Origin: Baylisascaris procyonis | Lineage: Eukaryota; Nematoda; Chromadorea; Rhabditida; Ascarididae | Length of the DNA stretch: 64,000 nucleotides | Assembly: GCA_037389465.1 (NCBI GenBank) | Contig: JAZARR010000222.1 | Location: forward strand, 62,001-126,000 | Reading direction: 5' to 3' | Shown here: piece by piece, positions 53,201 through 62,800 of the stretch | How positions within the stretch are numbered: the stretch's first letter is position 1 | How the letters are laid out: each line of letters starts with the position of its first letter | Notes under the pieces: model-generated | The model's input: only the letters and a program-made list of their open reading frames with translations | Told to the model about the DNA's origin: nothing | Databases searched by the model: none | Made by a program: the position numbers and the translations under genes

Positions 53201-54227
53201 GTTGCTCGATCGAAAGTGAATAAAGGAATTATTTATTTCTAAGAAAATATGAGTGCCAAAGTAATTGCCTATCTACTGATGAATAAAAACCCGATCGAGG
53301 GTATAGTTGAAAAAAGACCCCATAAACTAAAATACGAACGATCTGTAAAATAATATTAAAAAAAAAGAAAATAATTCAAAAGTAAATAACCATTTAAGCG
53401 ATCGGCGCCACCGTTACGCGCATCCATAACACGATCACGATTAAATGATGGTGGATAACGCCCGACGTTGTTATAATGCTAATCGTTTTTGTTACCACCA
53501 CTTTGAGCACTATTTGTGGTAACGTCTATGAATAAAGAGTGAGCGATGCTCAACTGAAATTCATAAAATAAGAAATTATCTCATTTAAATCATTTTTATT
53601 TTTCAATTATCACGTTATAAAATTATAGATATGTAAATAAAGAAAAATTATTCATAAAAATTTACGCGAAAAAAAAAACAATACGCAAAATGAAATAATA
53701 GAAATACTAGAAAACGCAACACATCGAATATTATATTACCATTTCTACTATGATCCAAGAAAAAAAATAAGCGAAAAAATAAACAAATGTATAAATAAAT
53801 AAATGAATAAATAAATAAATAAATAAAATACTTCAACCCGTTTGATCACTAATGGAATGGTAAAGCCATAATAAGTGAAGACTGGATGGGTACACGATCT
53901 GCTGTTGTTCCGCGTACTGTCCCACTACATTCCACCAATATCACCACCTCAGCTATGCCAACTTTTCCTTCATTGTACTCATCAATAACCTATATTTGCT
54001 TATAACGACGGAATCTCTAAGAGAATAATTTCACTTATATAAAGAAGAAATGAAAATGACATCACTGTAAAAGTGGGATTTTTTTTTCTCTGACTGCAAA
54101 TGCCACATCATGTTACTTGTGGAGTGGTTCTTAGCGTCAGAAAGGCCATATCGAGATCGATGATCGATACCTGCAGGATGCCGTCTTGAGGAGGAGGAGG
54201 ATCTGCATCCTCGTCGTACATAGATTT
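23657..54227 (-). CDS. set-2: Histone H3K4 methyltransferase SETD1 / SET-2
   Basis: The catalytic subunit of the COMPASS complex, which methylates histone H3 lysine 4. I joined 35 exons by matching GT..AG sites to codon phase; they total 5,501 nt, or about 1,832 residues. Exons in transcript order: 52405-52541, 51129-51226, 49434-49606, 48861-48994, 47819-47960, 46731-47261, 46127-46290, 45015-45138, 44532-44725, 43351-43407, 42705-42859, 42192-42390, 41448-41560, 40925-41077, 40539-40563, 39804-39891, 39000-39151, 38137-38206, 37701-37809, 37147-37222, 36629-36835, 36061-36216, 35641-35735, 34031-34187, 33093-33295, 32162-32463, 30898-30997, 29972-30056, 28950-29381, 27796-27927, 26659-26709, 26050-26181, 25506-25625, 24666-24866, 23657-23890. 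A further 5' exon at 54,171-54,227 fits in phase. Every junction keeps the frame. The architecture (RRM, low-complexity middle, N-SET, SET, post-SET) and length fit SETD1; the start codon was not found. Individual boundaries are my inference, and a few (47,960; 26,181; 35,641) rest on one of several possible sites. Confidence 0.96.
24044..24186. repeat. 71-bp A-rich tandem repeat, 2 copies, last set-2 intron
   Basis: Two imperfect copies starting GGAAAAATCGAAAA at 24,044 and 24,115, with a period of 71 bases. They are composed of A runs broken by CG dinucleotides. On the transcript strand this is a long T-rich tract inside the intron that splits the SET domain. Confidence 0.8.
25094..25236. 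repeat. 53-bp tandem repeat, about 2.7 copies
   Basis: A unit of 53 bp (core GAACTACCCTA..GACATCCTGAAA..TTTGACCCTGGTCTAAGGACA) recurs with its ACTACCC blocks at about 25,105, 25,158 and 25,211. It lies in the intron between the exon ending KVNQLK and the SET exon. Copies are about 85-90% similar. Confidence 0.88.
25506..27927 (-). CDS. set-2: set-2 exons: N-SET region with WDR5-binding motif
   Basis: Four exons in continuous frame. 27,796-27,927 has [14 protein letters not shown] and FWVPP, the hallmark of the N-SET region of SETD1 proteins. 26,659-26,709 codes for 17 residues. 26,050-26,181 contains [14 protein letters not shown], corresponding to the Arg-containing Win motif that inserts into WDR5. 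25,506-25,625 has [15 protein letters not shown] and ends KVNQLK, leading into the SET domain. I placed the 26,181 acceptor at GAGTTGCAG because it keeps phase; an open frame continues about 60 bases further upstream, so a longer exon is possible. Confidence 0.93.
28950..29381 (-). CDS. set-2: set-2 exon: 144-residue acidic/linker region
   Basis: A phase-0 exon between TTAG and a GTTATT donor. It encodes 144 residues: a charged start ([16 protein letters not shown]), a KRPVSPGVV stretch, a basic run [11 protein letters not shown], and SDLDMEV near the end. It joins in phase to the N-SET exon at 27,796-27,927. It corresponds to the poorly conserved region just before N-SET in the family. There is no catalytic motif here. 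Confidence 0.88.
29972..33295 (-). CDS. set-2: set-2 exons: serine/arginine- and acid-rich middle
   Basis: Exons 33,093-33,295, 32,162-32,463, 30,898-30,997 and 29,972-30,056. The first is SR-like (many RS and SR pairs, such as [11 protein letters not shown]). The second is 100 residues of poly-serine followed by strongly acidic sequence ([11 protein letters not shown]). The others are short linkers. The composition predicts a disordered, probably phosphorylated segment. The phases are 2, 1, 2, 0 in order and all fit. A plus-strand open frame at 32,086-32,472 is only the antisense shadow of the serine-rich exon. Confidence 0.88.
34031..36835 (-). CDS. set-2: set-2 exons: coiled coil and conserved middle
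   Basis: Exons 36,629-36,835, 36,061-36,216, 35,641-35,735 and 34,031-34,187. The first is 69 residues of almost pure Glu/Arg/Lys/Ala ([17 protein letters not shown]), a predicted coiled coil or single alpha helix. The second ([20 protein letters not shown]) resembles the helical segment that precedes N-SET in SETD1 proteins. The last ends in NMPSFKK and splices in phase to the SR-rich exon. The intron 34,188-35,640 holds an inverted repeat with coding-like arms. Confidence 0.88.
34965..35563. repeat. Inverted repeat with coding-like arms in set-2 intron
   Basis: The left arm (about 34,965-35,162) and right arm (about 35,337-35,563) are reverse complements at roughly 80% with indels, around a loop of about 175 bp. 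The best-kept block is the 60 bases around 35,090-35,150 and 35,345-35,410. Read outward to inward, each arm can encode the same peptide: [18 protein letters not shown] on the plus strand of the left arm and [18 protein letters not shown] on the minus strand of the right arm. Both also have LTSEE further out. This looks like two inverted fragments of one mobile or duplicated coding sequence. I do not recognise the family. Confidence 0.75.
37147..41560 (-). CDS. set-2: set-2 exons: disordered central region
   Basis: Exons 41,448-41,560, 40,925-41,077, 40,539-40,563, 39,804-39,891, 39,000-39,151, 38,137-38,206, 37,701-37,809 and 37,147-37,222. They code for Ser/Arg/Glu-rich linker sequence such as [30 protein letters not shown] and [13 protein letters not shown]. 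There is no folded domain I can name. The assignment to set-2 rests on unbroken phase through eight junctions, each with GT..AG sites, and on composition. The acceptor at 38,206 lies directly against an (AAT)n microsatellite. Confidence 0.85.
38207..38244. repeat. (AAT)n microsatellite at a splice acceptor
   Basis: About eleven AAT triplets directly adjoin the set-2 exon 38,137-38,206. On the transcript strand it is (ATT)n-TGCAG, so the microsatellite forms the pyrimidine-type tract of the acceptor. Confidence 0.9.
40539..40563 (-). CDS. set-2: set-2 microexon of 25 nt
   Basis: A 25-nt exon between a TGTTACAG acceptor and an AAGAAG/GTAAAA donor. The upstream exon (40,925-41,077) ends in phase 2 with AG, and the downstream exon (39,804-39,891) starts in phase 0, so they cannot be joined directly. 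This microexon supplies one base plus eight codons and restores the frame ([10 protein letters not shown]). The basic sequence continues the SRSSKR run before it. No other candidate in the intron does the same. Confidence 0.72.
42192..46290 (-). CDS. set-2: set-2 exons: basic and acidic linker region
   Basis: Exons 46,127-46,290, 45,015-45,138, 44,532-44,725, 43,351-43,407, 42,705-42,859 and 42,192-42,390. Recognisable pieces are [15 protein letters not shown] (an AT-hook-like or nuclear-localisation type basic run), [25 protein letters not shown], and [20 protein letters not shown]. Phases run 2/0, 0/1, 1/0, 0/0, 0/2, 2/0 without conflict. The region is low in conservation in the family. Its high density of basic runs suggests nucleic-acid contact or nuclear import. 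Confidence 0.87.
46731..47261 (-). CDS. set-2: set-2 exon: proline-rich region
   Basis: The longest exon (531 nt, 177 codons). It starts with [13 protein letters not shown] and then consists of repeated GLPPPP-type units (for example [16 protein letters not shown]) followed by [17 protein letters not shown] and [13 protein letters not shown]1 proteins typically carry such a proline-rich stretch downstream of the RRM. About six degenerate GLPPP units of 14-19 residues are visible, so the length is likely to vary between individuals. Plus-strand frames over the same bases (46,905-47,233) are glycine-rich shadows. Confidence 0.93.
47819..51226 (-). CDS. set-2: set-2 exons: RRM domain
   Basis: Exons 51,129-51,226, 49,434-49,606, 48,861-48,994 and 47,819-47,960. 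The RRM starts [20 protein letters not shown] (RNP2 strand and first helix). It crosses the junction at Glu-Lys ([16 protein letters not shown]), and RNP1 is HMGMALVVF. It ends CFLDPY. SETD1 RRMs share the GLNDN, IIYxHPxTxKHxG and VxFDP-type pattern. After it come [17 protein letters not shown] and [17 protein letters not shown], of unknown function. For 47,960 I used the GTGAG acceptor to keep phase; a TATAG acceptor 17 bases upstream would break the frame. The 1.5-kb intron inside the RRM contains a large foldback. Confidence 0.95.
50533..51072. repeat. Long foldback (hairpin) element in the RRM intron
   Basis: The left arm (about 50,533-50,783) and right arm (about 50,814-51,072) are reverse complements over about 250 bases with roughly 80-85% identity and a loop of about 30 bases. 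Well-kept blocks include GGAGCTGAGCTCCTG-type sequence near 50,580/51,010, TTTCCATCATTCAA near 50,697/50,905, TCAAATAATGTCT, and GGAAGTGCAC near 50,756/50,840. There is no coding sequence. The form fits a foldback or MITE-type element. It lies wholly inside the intron between the two exons of the RRM, 57 bases from the exon at 51,129. Confidence 0.85.
52405..54227 (-). CDS. set-2: set-2 5' exons (N-terminus, start not found)
   Basis: Exon 52,405-52,541 encodes [15 protein letters not shown] and then [19 protein letters not shown], the short conserved block that precedes the RRM in SETD1 proteins. It begins with two bases of a split codon. The exon at 54,171-54,227 (CTCAG acceptor, CTGCAG/GTATCG donor), read in the frame giving [18 protein letters not shown], ends one base into a codon and so joins exactly (A-E-GAPPAQ). 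The first exon is probably further right. A CpG-rich patch at 56.4-56.6 kb is a possible promoter. The 52,405 exon is secure; the 54,171 exon is probable. Confidence 0.75.
53780..53828. repeat. AAAT simple repeat
   Basis: A tetranucleotide AAAT run upstream of set-2 exon 52,405 on the transcript strand. Similar short AAAT runs occur at 24,020-24,040 and 62,264-62,282. Confidence 0.85.
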
Positions 54228-57200
54228 CTGAGGAAAACTTCTGGTCAGGACGATGCAAGAAACCCCACCCCCCCCTCACCCCCACTGATTCCTTACTCCT
54301 TATAGAGAGTAACCGTGTGGGATAATACACAAGTGTAAATGATTGTGGATAAAGGAAATATAGATAAGCGATGCTAATTCGACCCGAATCCGTTCTTCAA
54401 CGCTAAATTGAGCCCTCCAGAGTTCTTCTTTCAATGGAATATGAAAATAGTTTCCTAACAGAATAAACAAAATAACGAAAAAAACAACAACGATAATAAA
54501 TCAACAAGACGTTGAATTACTCGAACTTAAATGATAATATATGTAATAATCCGTGGCAAAAATAGAGATTGGATGGAATAAATTCAATAATTATTTGTCT
54601 TTTTTGTTGCTCAAATTCCGATAAGGTTATACCGCATTCTTTTTAAAAAGATCCATTTCAACCTCAAAAAAAAAAGAAAAAAAAAACCATTTCTGAGCAA
54701 TATATGAAAACATCGTCACAACATCAAACAAAGATTGTTGTAGAAATGCCATGTTGTACCATACGAAACATCCTTTATGTCTAACTCAAACATCGCATAC
54801 CTCGTAGGAAGAGACTTCTACTCCCTCCCCCTTCCCTCTCTCCCCTCCTGCCCCCCCCCCCAAAATTGTTCTGCAATCTCCTTGATCGTGTAAAACGTGA
54901 AAAATAAATAAACAAATACATAGAAAACTAGAACAAGTAAGATAAATCAACATCAAAGGATCGCTTGCTCTTTGGGGATTCTTCTTACAGGATTTAGACT
55001 TTATAGAAAAACCAACATACTACGGGTAACTTCACCCTTAAAAATTAGTAAAATCTGAAAAATAAAATAAAATAATGTAAAAAAATCTCAGTGATTTTTT
55101 TTAAAGTGTTCTCCATAACGAAAATCGATAAAAATTCCACAAATAAAGGAGAACCTTAAAAATGGCACAAATATTATAACTGTTGGCCAACACCAGTTTA
55201 AAGCGCAACTTGAATCGTTGTAATCAATAAGAACGCTTAAGGATAGTAGAGGGATAAGTAATAGAGAATAATTAGTAGTTAAGATAGTAGCGAACTCATT
55301 CGCTTAAGGATAAGATGAGTTCATATACGATTGAAGAAGCGGCAAAACTTGTTTGCGACCTAAAGTCAACAATATGTCAGGATCTAGAAACTAACGAAAC
55401 TTGGAAGAACTCCAGCCGGAATCCCGACCACCAGGTACGATCACTAGGTGGTTGTCTTCAGCTCGAAATTCAAAATTGCTCAACTTCGGCGATTGCTCAA
55501 GCTATGCTATTGAGAAAATAATGCAAGGAAATGGCCAACAGATTTTTCCGTCAGCTCGAATAACTTGACCCAATCGTCGGGCACCATTTTCTGGGAAAGT
55601 GATCCCTTAAATAAAATTAGAATGTTGCGGTGTTTCTCGCGATGCGAGATTATTATCGAATTTGGATGAATGCATAAAGTTAATCTCTCTGATTAACTTA
55701 TGCGCAACGTCTCCTATTTGGAGGCCGAAGGAAGTAAACATTCGCAAGACTCCGGAACCTCTAACGGGTCGAAGAATGACAACAAAGCGTTCCTAAGTCT
55801 CCAACGAAGTCAAAACACCATGAAGATGGCTAAGTCGAACCTCACGAATCTCAGCAAACTATCAACAACTTATCGATCCTCCATAAACGACACAACTCTG
55901 TCCTCATCGCTGCACATCCATTCACTCTATCGAACCGAACACGACGAGATTCGAAGCAATTCGAAATTATTACTTTTATAGCTGAATTGCTTGTCGCTTC
56001 TATTGCCTCACTTCAGAAGAAATGAACTTCTTCGTTGCTCTTTGATCACCTGCATAAAACGTCCGAATTGTCGTCGAATCATCCTGGCAGGTGTCCAACA
56101 GACTTAGCAATAAGACTACATGGCGCCTACAAGTCCTCTTCTTGTTTGGTTGCGGAATGCAATGAATGCGAAACCCTTATTTAGCATACTCTTTACTTGG
56201 ATGAACTTTCCTGTGGAGTTATTTTGTAACGGAAACGATTGAAATACAGCAAACGTTTTCCATACGTCTTGTTGTATTTCACTCGTCCCTCTCATTCGAT
56301 GCCACCTTTCTTGATTCTTCCTGATTTCTTGACAGGTGCCGTAACGCGACCTCTTACGTCTGACTCCCTACAATAACAACTCCGACTCCGGACAACGACT
56401 CCACATCATCAGTTTTAACGAAAATTGTGATGCGCACAATAATCACCCACAATTCCCGCCACAACCATACAGGCCGAACAAACTTTACCGCAACTGCAAT
56501 CTAATCGCTCGACCACTAGCAATAAAGTGACGCGCTCGCGCGATGCATTGTGGCGCGCGTTTGGCATTTCGCCTAATCGCAAATCCCACGACGAGACCAT
56601 TTTTTCGAAAAAACTGTCTATAACAGCTCAATTTATAAGATCGTATTGATCCCCCAGTTTTTTATGTTATACTCTTGCAAACCCTTAAGCATCCACAAGT
56701 GATGACGGATGAAATATGGCAGGGGAGGGGAAGGGGAGATTCCGGTGATCCTCCATATCATCCCAGCAAGGCGTTCCGATCCCCCAACATTGTTCCCGTA
56801 AGGGGTTTTGGCGACCGCCAATACCCTCCTACGGAAAGGTTTTGAAGGAGGTCAATACAGTCTCCAACATTGTTGCTTGCTTTTCGTCGCATAACACCTT
56901 CACTACTTTATTGGGACGTTTATATAAGTGAACTAGAACACAATAGATTCTTTGCCATCCCCACAAAAAATATCCTTCTAGAGCAATTCACCCGCAAATC
57001 CGAAATTCCCATCAATTCTTGCCAAGTAATCCTTCGATTTCAATTTTTGGGTTGTAGCTGAAATTCGGTTTCAATCGAATACCCTCAGTTGGGAACAATC
57101 GAAATTCTTGAAAAGCATTTAAAAATTCCGCTTCATGCCAATCCGCCTTTTATATTTTATAATTTATAAAACTTTTCTTAAGCGTTATGCAAATTATTGC

Positions 57201-58078
57201 AGGAACGTTTCTTCTTGTGCTTTTCGAAAATGTTGCACTTGCACTCGTTCAAAGAGATCCTCCATCTATCGTTTGTGTGGAATATAACTGTCAACTCCCT
57301 TTCCTTCTTCTCTCTTTCGGTTATTATATATTCTGGAACGGATAATCAGCGTTTTCCTATACAAATTCGCGGTTTAACTTCCTCCCCTATTTAGATTTTA
57401 ATTCCTTTTCCATCCATTTAGTTTATATGCAAATTACCAAAAAAACTTTACATTTACATTAAATCATACTTACCTACTTATGCAGTTTTCACCTCTTTAT
57501 ACATAATTTATGCATAAAACATAGAATTTAAAAAAAGAATAAAATCCTCTACAGGTATATTCATTCATCGTAGATCTTATACTACAATTTTTTAATCGTT
57601 TAATGTCACTATTCAAAAAACAAATATTTTTATTCTTTTACTGACAACAACAATAGTACAATTACTACCAAATACATGCAATTACCAATAATATAGATTA
57701 AACTATTAGAATTAAGGTAATCACTGAAATATAAAATTTTTTTTTAGATTTTTAACAAATTTTTATTTAATTTTTCTCACTATTTAATATTTTCTAATAG
57801 AAAGGCAAATATCTGACTAAAATATAAATCACATTAAATATAAAATTTAACAAATACAAAAAAAAAATCTTACTAATCAATTTTCCACATCTTCCAAAGA
57901 CTTAGGAAATCTTAAAAAAAGGTAATTTCTCTCATCATCAAATAGGTACAAGCATGCCAAATATCATTGATCACATTCAATAACCAAAGAAAAATCAATT
58001 TATGGCAATAAAATCTGAATTCCAATAATATTTTCATCAAAAAAAGCAGAGATAAAAAGAAAAAAGAAATATTCTTCT
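54228..58078. other. Spacer between mrpl-30 and set-2
   Basis: About 3.85 kb between the mrpl-30 stop and the most 5' candidate set-2 exon. It contains C-runs near 54,270 and 54,826-54,863, AT-rich low-complexity DNA (57,400-58,070), and a stretch at 55,300-56,600 with clearly less biased base composition. That stretch has short plus-strand frames (55,315-55,521 and 55,700-55,981) without a recognisable domain. A CpG-rich patch near 56,500-56,600 (GCGCGCCACAATGCATCGCGCGAGCG on the minus strand, in pieces) could be a promoter. Any set-2 leader exon should lie here. Confidence 0.5.
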
Positions 58079-61000
58079 CAATCTAAAACACTAATATTCG
58101 ATGGTGTATAAACATTGTCCTCGAAAACATCTTTAAACGTATGATATCGATGCGCCAATTGTGAGCTAAGATAACCGGTCGTCATCTGAAAATATAAAAT
58201 CAAATTTTATCTCTTTTTTTTGAGAAAAATATTTTCACAATTATTCAATAAAAATTTGATTCCATAATAAAACACACAAAAATTCAGTAAAAGTTCCGAT
58301 AAATTAATAAAAAATCGAGGTTTAAGTAAACAAAGATAAAAAATTAACAAATATTTTTCGCACAAAAATCTCACCAATAGAATCAAATTCCCACAGAAAT
58401 CTTTCAAGTCGACCTAATAAATTTCATTCTTTTTGATGACTAAATTTCATTTTTCCTTTATTCTTCTTTGCTCAATTGTATTTCCCCTATATTTAAACGA
58501 CTCCACGTGTTATTCCTTTACCTCATAACTTCTAACAACGACCTGGATGATGTTCAAGGTAACCTATATACCTGAAACTATCCCCAACTACACTTCATAC
58601 CCGTTATTTCTTCAATAAGAACGGAGATATACCTGTTTCTGAGGATCAGCAAGACGTAATTGCGTTTCATCACAAGCTAAACGTCTATCGATAACACAAC
58701 GACCATCGGCGAATATCTTCAATTAAAACGTTCACTGAGATTCCTCTACACTACCATATTGATTGATTATGAGGGAAATCGATCATAAAACTTATTACAA
58801 ATGCATTTTATTTATTAATAACAAGGAATCAAAAAAGATCTAATGAAATCACCCTCCCCCCCCCTCCCAGATGCAGCCCAAATAAAGCCGTCACGCTATA
58901 CGTTTCGCTATTATATGTGTACAATTTTCCCTCATTTATTTTCTTCATCAATTTTAATTCGTTTATTTTATTTTATATATATTTGGTTTATTTTACCTTT
59001 TATTATTTATTTATTTTAATCTATTATAAACTCGCTAAAACAGTGATGTATATGACAATTAATTCAGTTCTCAAAAACAACTGCTTTCGTTCGTTTATTA
59101 AATGAGAGAATTTTATCTCAGCGAAATCCAGAAGATTAGAAGAGTTCATCAGAGCTTGCAAGATAGTGGTCACTTGATGTCCACCCATGTCCACTAAATT
59201 ATAACAATGACCACTAAATTACACTAAAAAAAATCGGCAGAATAAGATGCACCTATCATCAACAAATTTCCCCACGTTTACACATTCGTCCCTAATGATT
59301 AACCCGGAAATCATAAATCAACTACAATATAACACAAACAGTTATTACGCACCTCAACTGCGTTAACATCGTCGAGTGTCGGTTCACCATTTGGGAACGT
59401 GAGTGGTCGAAGTTCGATAAGATGCTTCACATGCCAAAGCTCTGAATTTTGTGCCGCTGTGTTCTTGAATATCTCCATCTGACCAAGCTAAAATTATGCA
59501 AATTTTTACCAAGCTAAAATTATGCAAATTTTCACCAAGCTAAAATTATGCAACTTTTTACCAAGCTAAAATTATGCAAATTTTCACCAAGCTAAAATTA
59601 TGCAAATTTTCACCAAGCTAAAATTATGCAAATTTTCACCAAGCCAAAATTATGCAAATTTTCACCGAGCTAGAATTATACAAATTTTTTAGTTTTTTTT
59701 TCCTTTTCCGCTTTCCACTTATGCAAAAAAAAAGATGGAGATCTTTCTTTCGAATATTATAGGCGCATTGTTCTTATATTTTTACATATTCGCTACCGTC
59801 ATATTTGTATTTAGATGTGTCTTTTCGTGTATGCGACAACAAATATCAATCCTAAAACTTACATACTTTTAAGAATATTTTTAAGCAATAAAAAAACTTT
59901 TTATAGTGAAGCCATAAATTGTTTCTCACAAAAAAAGGAAGCATGATAAAGAAATTTTTAAAATACAATAAGGCAGTATTCGGGCCTTAAAGCTCGATTT
60001 TAAATCCGAAACAACGTCCAAAAATGTTCAAATATTTCTCCATTAATTAATCTACAGTTGAGTCACATCCCATTCTTGTATCGAGTCGATACAATAAACA
60101 ACGATCGAAATTATATCACTATTCTAACGTTGATTGTTGATAAGAAATCAACTATGAAACATAACCCTAATCTAACAACTGTAGAGAATCCGGTTTAATT
60201 CAAATCCGATCATAAAGTGCGATCAGATCATATCACCGGATCTAAGCCGCATCATGAGAATCCGGCTCAATTCCGGTGTTATAATCAGATAATGCCAAAT
60301 TTTCAATGGCTAAAATTTGGCGAAACGTTCCATCGAAATATTTTATTTTTAAGTTAATTTAAATTAACATTCCCTTTAAGTTACTATAATTAGTACTTTT
60401 AAATTTAATTATGAGAAAAATTATTTTTTATCGAAAATTATGTTGATTTTTGTGAAAACAAAAAAACCAGTATTTAATAAAAACCTGAAAATCTTCGCCG
60501 AATAATTTCTTCAGCCGTTTTTTCGTCCAATGAGGTTCCCCCACAGGACTTCGATAAATCCATGCCAACCATAATTTCGGTGGTGTTCCATCCAACTGTA
60601 AAAAACATTTATATTCATTCAGAGTGAATAGATCCCTCTTTTCCACATTCCACATATATATTCACCTTAAGCATATTTTATATACAAGTGAAGAATAAAC
60701 ACATCCACTCAAATATGTTCATTAATTTCAATACAAAAAGACTGCAAATTGGATAGGAAAGGATTCAACGCTCAACTCTCCCAAACCCATTCCTAAAGGA
60801 CCTACAATTAAATTCGAAACGTTTTTTGAAGTAAAAAATTGATAAAACGAATAAAAAGAATAAAAAGACCGATGAGTATGGTGTTCAAACAATGCATAAG
60901 GCAGATGATATGCTAGAAAATATTCAGTGCTTATAGTTGGTCGCAATCAACACATTTCCGCGGCAACATTATTGAACGGTCGACTATAATAATGAAACTG

Positions 61001-61542
61001 TATAATAAAGTCGTCTATCAGACTCAATAGTTCTATAAATAGTCCAAAACTTGATAATACCTTTTCCCATAAGACCAACCACTCGCACAATTCCACTGCC
61101 AAAAATTTATTTTCGCTTTTACCCTTTTTTTGTGCGATAAAAATTCACTTGCAATTTTCGGCTTTCTTAAGCGTTGATATCATTTCCCAAAATGTATGAA
61201 CGAGATCGAAAAAAACAGAAATATCAGTCGTTATATCTGTTGAATTTAAAGACCTAATTAGTGACTGGTTCACACCATGATATAAAGCATATATATAAAC
61301 TAATATATAAAGTTTTTACACGGAGCGCATTTTAAAAAAAAAGATGGACTTTGAAATCGAACCTTTTCAGGGAAGGACTCCGGTCCGACACCTTCACTTT
61401 CATAATCGAATTCCTTTGTCCCGTCGTTCCTTCGAGGAAGATAGCGATACCAACGACCATGTGGTTTATATACCCACTTATCTAATAAATGAATTGAGAT
61501 TAGAAATTTATAACGACAATAAACTAATAAATGAAAGTACAT
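58079..61542 (-). CDS. mrpl-30: Mitochondrial ribosomal protein L30 (uL30m)
   Basis: A component of the large subunit of the mitochondrial ribosome. The exons are 61,363-61,481 (KWVYKPHGRWYRYLP), 60,485-60,595 (PPKLWLAWIYRSPVGEPHW), 59,353-59,478 (ELWHVKHLIELRPLTFPNG), 58,633-58,716 (ADGRCVIDRRLACDE) and 58,079-58,185 (MTTGYLSSQLAHRYHTF to the TGA). All phases agree, giving about 182 residues. The PPKL..I.RS block, the W-x-KKRLKKLFG helix and the VKHLI-L.PL.FP block match the L30 fold of MRPL30. The first exon starts mid-codon after an ATTAG acceptor. Alternatively its frame stays open through that site to an ATG at 61,540-61,542, which would add about 20 hydrophobic and basic residues usable as a mitochondrial presequence. 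The start is therefore uncertain. Confidence 0.85.
59482..59690. repeat. 26-bp tandem array (8 copies) beside mrpl-30 acceptor
   Basis: Eight head-to-tail copies of ACCAAGCTAAAATTATGCAA plus a short T-rich tail, period 26, start three bases beyond the acceptor of exon 59,353-59,478. On the transcript strand each unit reads GCATAATTTTAGCTTGGT, so each copy carries an ATTTTAG acceptor-like motif. The unit nearest the exon merges into the real acceptor (CTTGGTCAG/ATGGAG). The last one or two copies, farthest from the exon, are degraded. Confidence 0.95.
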
Positions 61543-62629
61543 GAGATAAGCGTGAGAACGCTGACAACATTTCCTTAAAGGAATATTCTTACCAATATTT
61601 AAACTTGCAATGCCCAATGGAATAGAATAGTTTTTGAATGAAACAGAATAGTTTTTGAATGAAACCTCAAGCATCAATGCTAAGGGAATGACATGTTGTT
61701 CAAGAAGAGGCCTTTATTTAACAATAACTTAGATGTTTTATCCTTCCATTTTACTTCCTAGTTGGGCAGGTAATTAAAGGTTAATCAAGTGGGTAGGGTA
61801 AATTACACTAAACGATATTAATGCCGCATACTACTGTTTGAGTAGATGCAAGAGCTGTAGAATCTAAGTCCTCACCCCCCCCCCCAAAAGCGTCCTAAAT
61901 TTTTGGACCTCCAAACAACCGGACCTCCATTTTTTGCAGTTCTCGAACAACACGTTGTTCATGCAATGAGGCAATACTCGAGCAAATACAGTATACTACA
62001 ATACCCAATTATTGAGGGGTAATATGAGAGTACTGTAACTAAAAGTGTTAGCAAAGAAAAACTCCAAAAATTATCACTTCAAATTTTTGCTAAAATTTCC
62101 TCAAATTTTGAAATTTGTTTAAAAACCTCAATCTTCCTTTTTTTTATCTCCAACTCCAACACTGAGATAACCATTCGGGCTTAAAGCTACGCCATCCTCA
62201 CTGCTCATACACTCGAAATTGCGTGCGGCAATAAATTAAGCCCTCATATATTTCTAGAAAAGAATAAATAAATAAATAAATGCCAATGAGGCAAAATGCT
62301 TACTTCTTATTACTTTAGCCATCGATAACGCTCACATCGATAATGACGTTACAAAAACGTTTCAAAGCTCTAAAATAAGTTTAATAAATGAAATCTTTTC
62401 TCAAATTGAAATGAAAATCAAAAAACGGCAATCAGTAAAATAAACGTCTCTTCATAAAATATTTCAACATTTCAAAATTTAATTATTATAATTTGACTTA
62501 AAACATACAATCTATCTAATTCTATCATCAACTCATCAAGAATTTCCAGTTGATTTAAATATATCTTCCAATATCGTTTCATAATAAAATAAACTTCAAT
62601 GAATAGGTTCATATCGAAACAATGAACCC

Positions 62630-62800
62630 AGTATACCAATATCAATACAGTACATATTATAGCATATAAATATCATTATAGCTGTATAGCACTATCAATA
62701 TAATATAATATATAGTATATCAATAATAGTATAGTACAGTATCAAATATACAGTATAATATAGTATAGTGTAATACAGTATACCAGTATAGCAGTATCAA
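62630..62800. repeat. AT-rich TATAGTATA low-complexity tract
   Basis: About 170 bases made of variants of TATAGTA, TATCAATA and CAGTATA. It looks like a degraded minisatellite. I see no fixed period. Confidence 0.75.

Noticed and set aside
53849..53994. Minus-strand frame [20 protein letters not shown] with an AATATAG acceptor
   Set aside because: It looked like a 3' terminal exon after 54,171-54,227, but that exon joins set-2 exon 52,405-52,541 better in another phase, and the acceptor here is weak.
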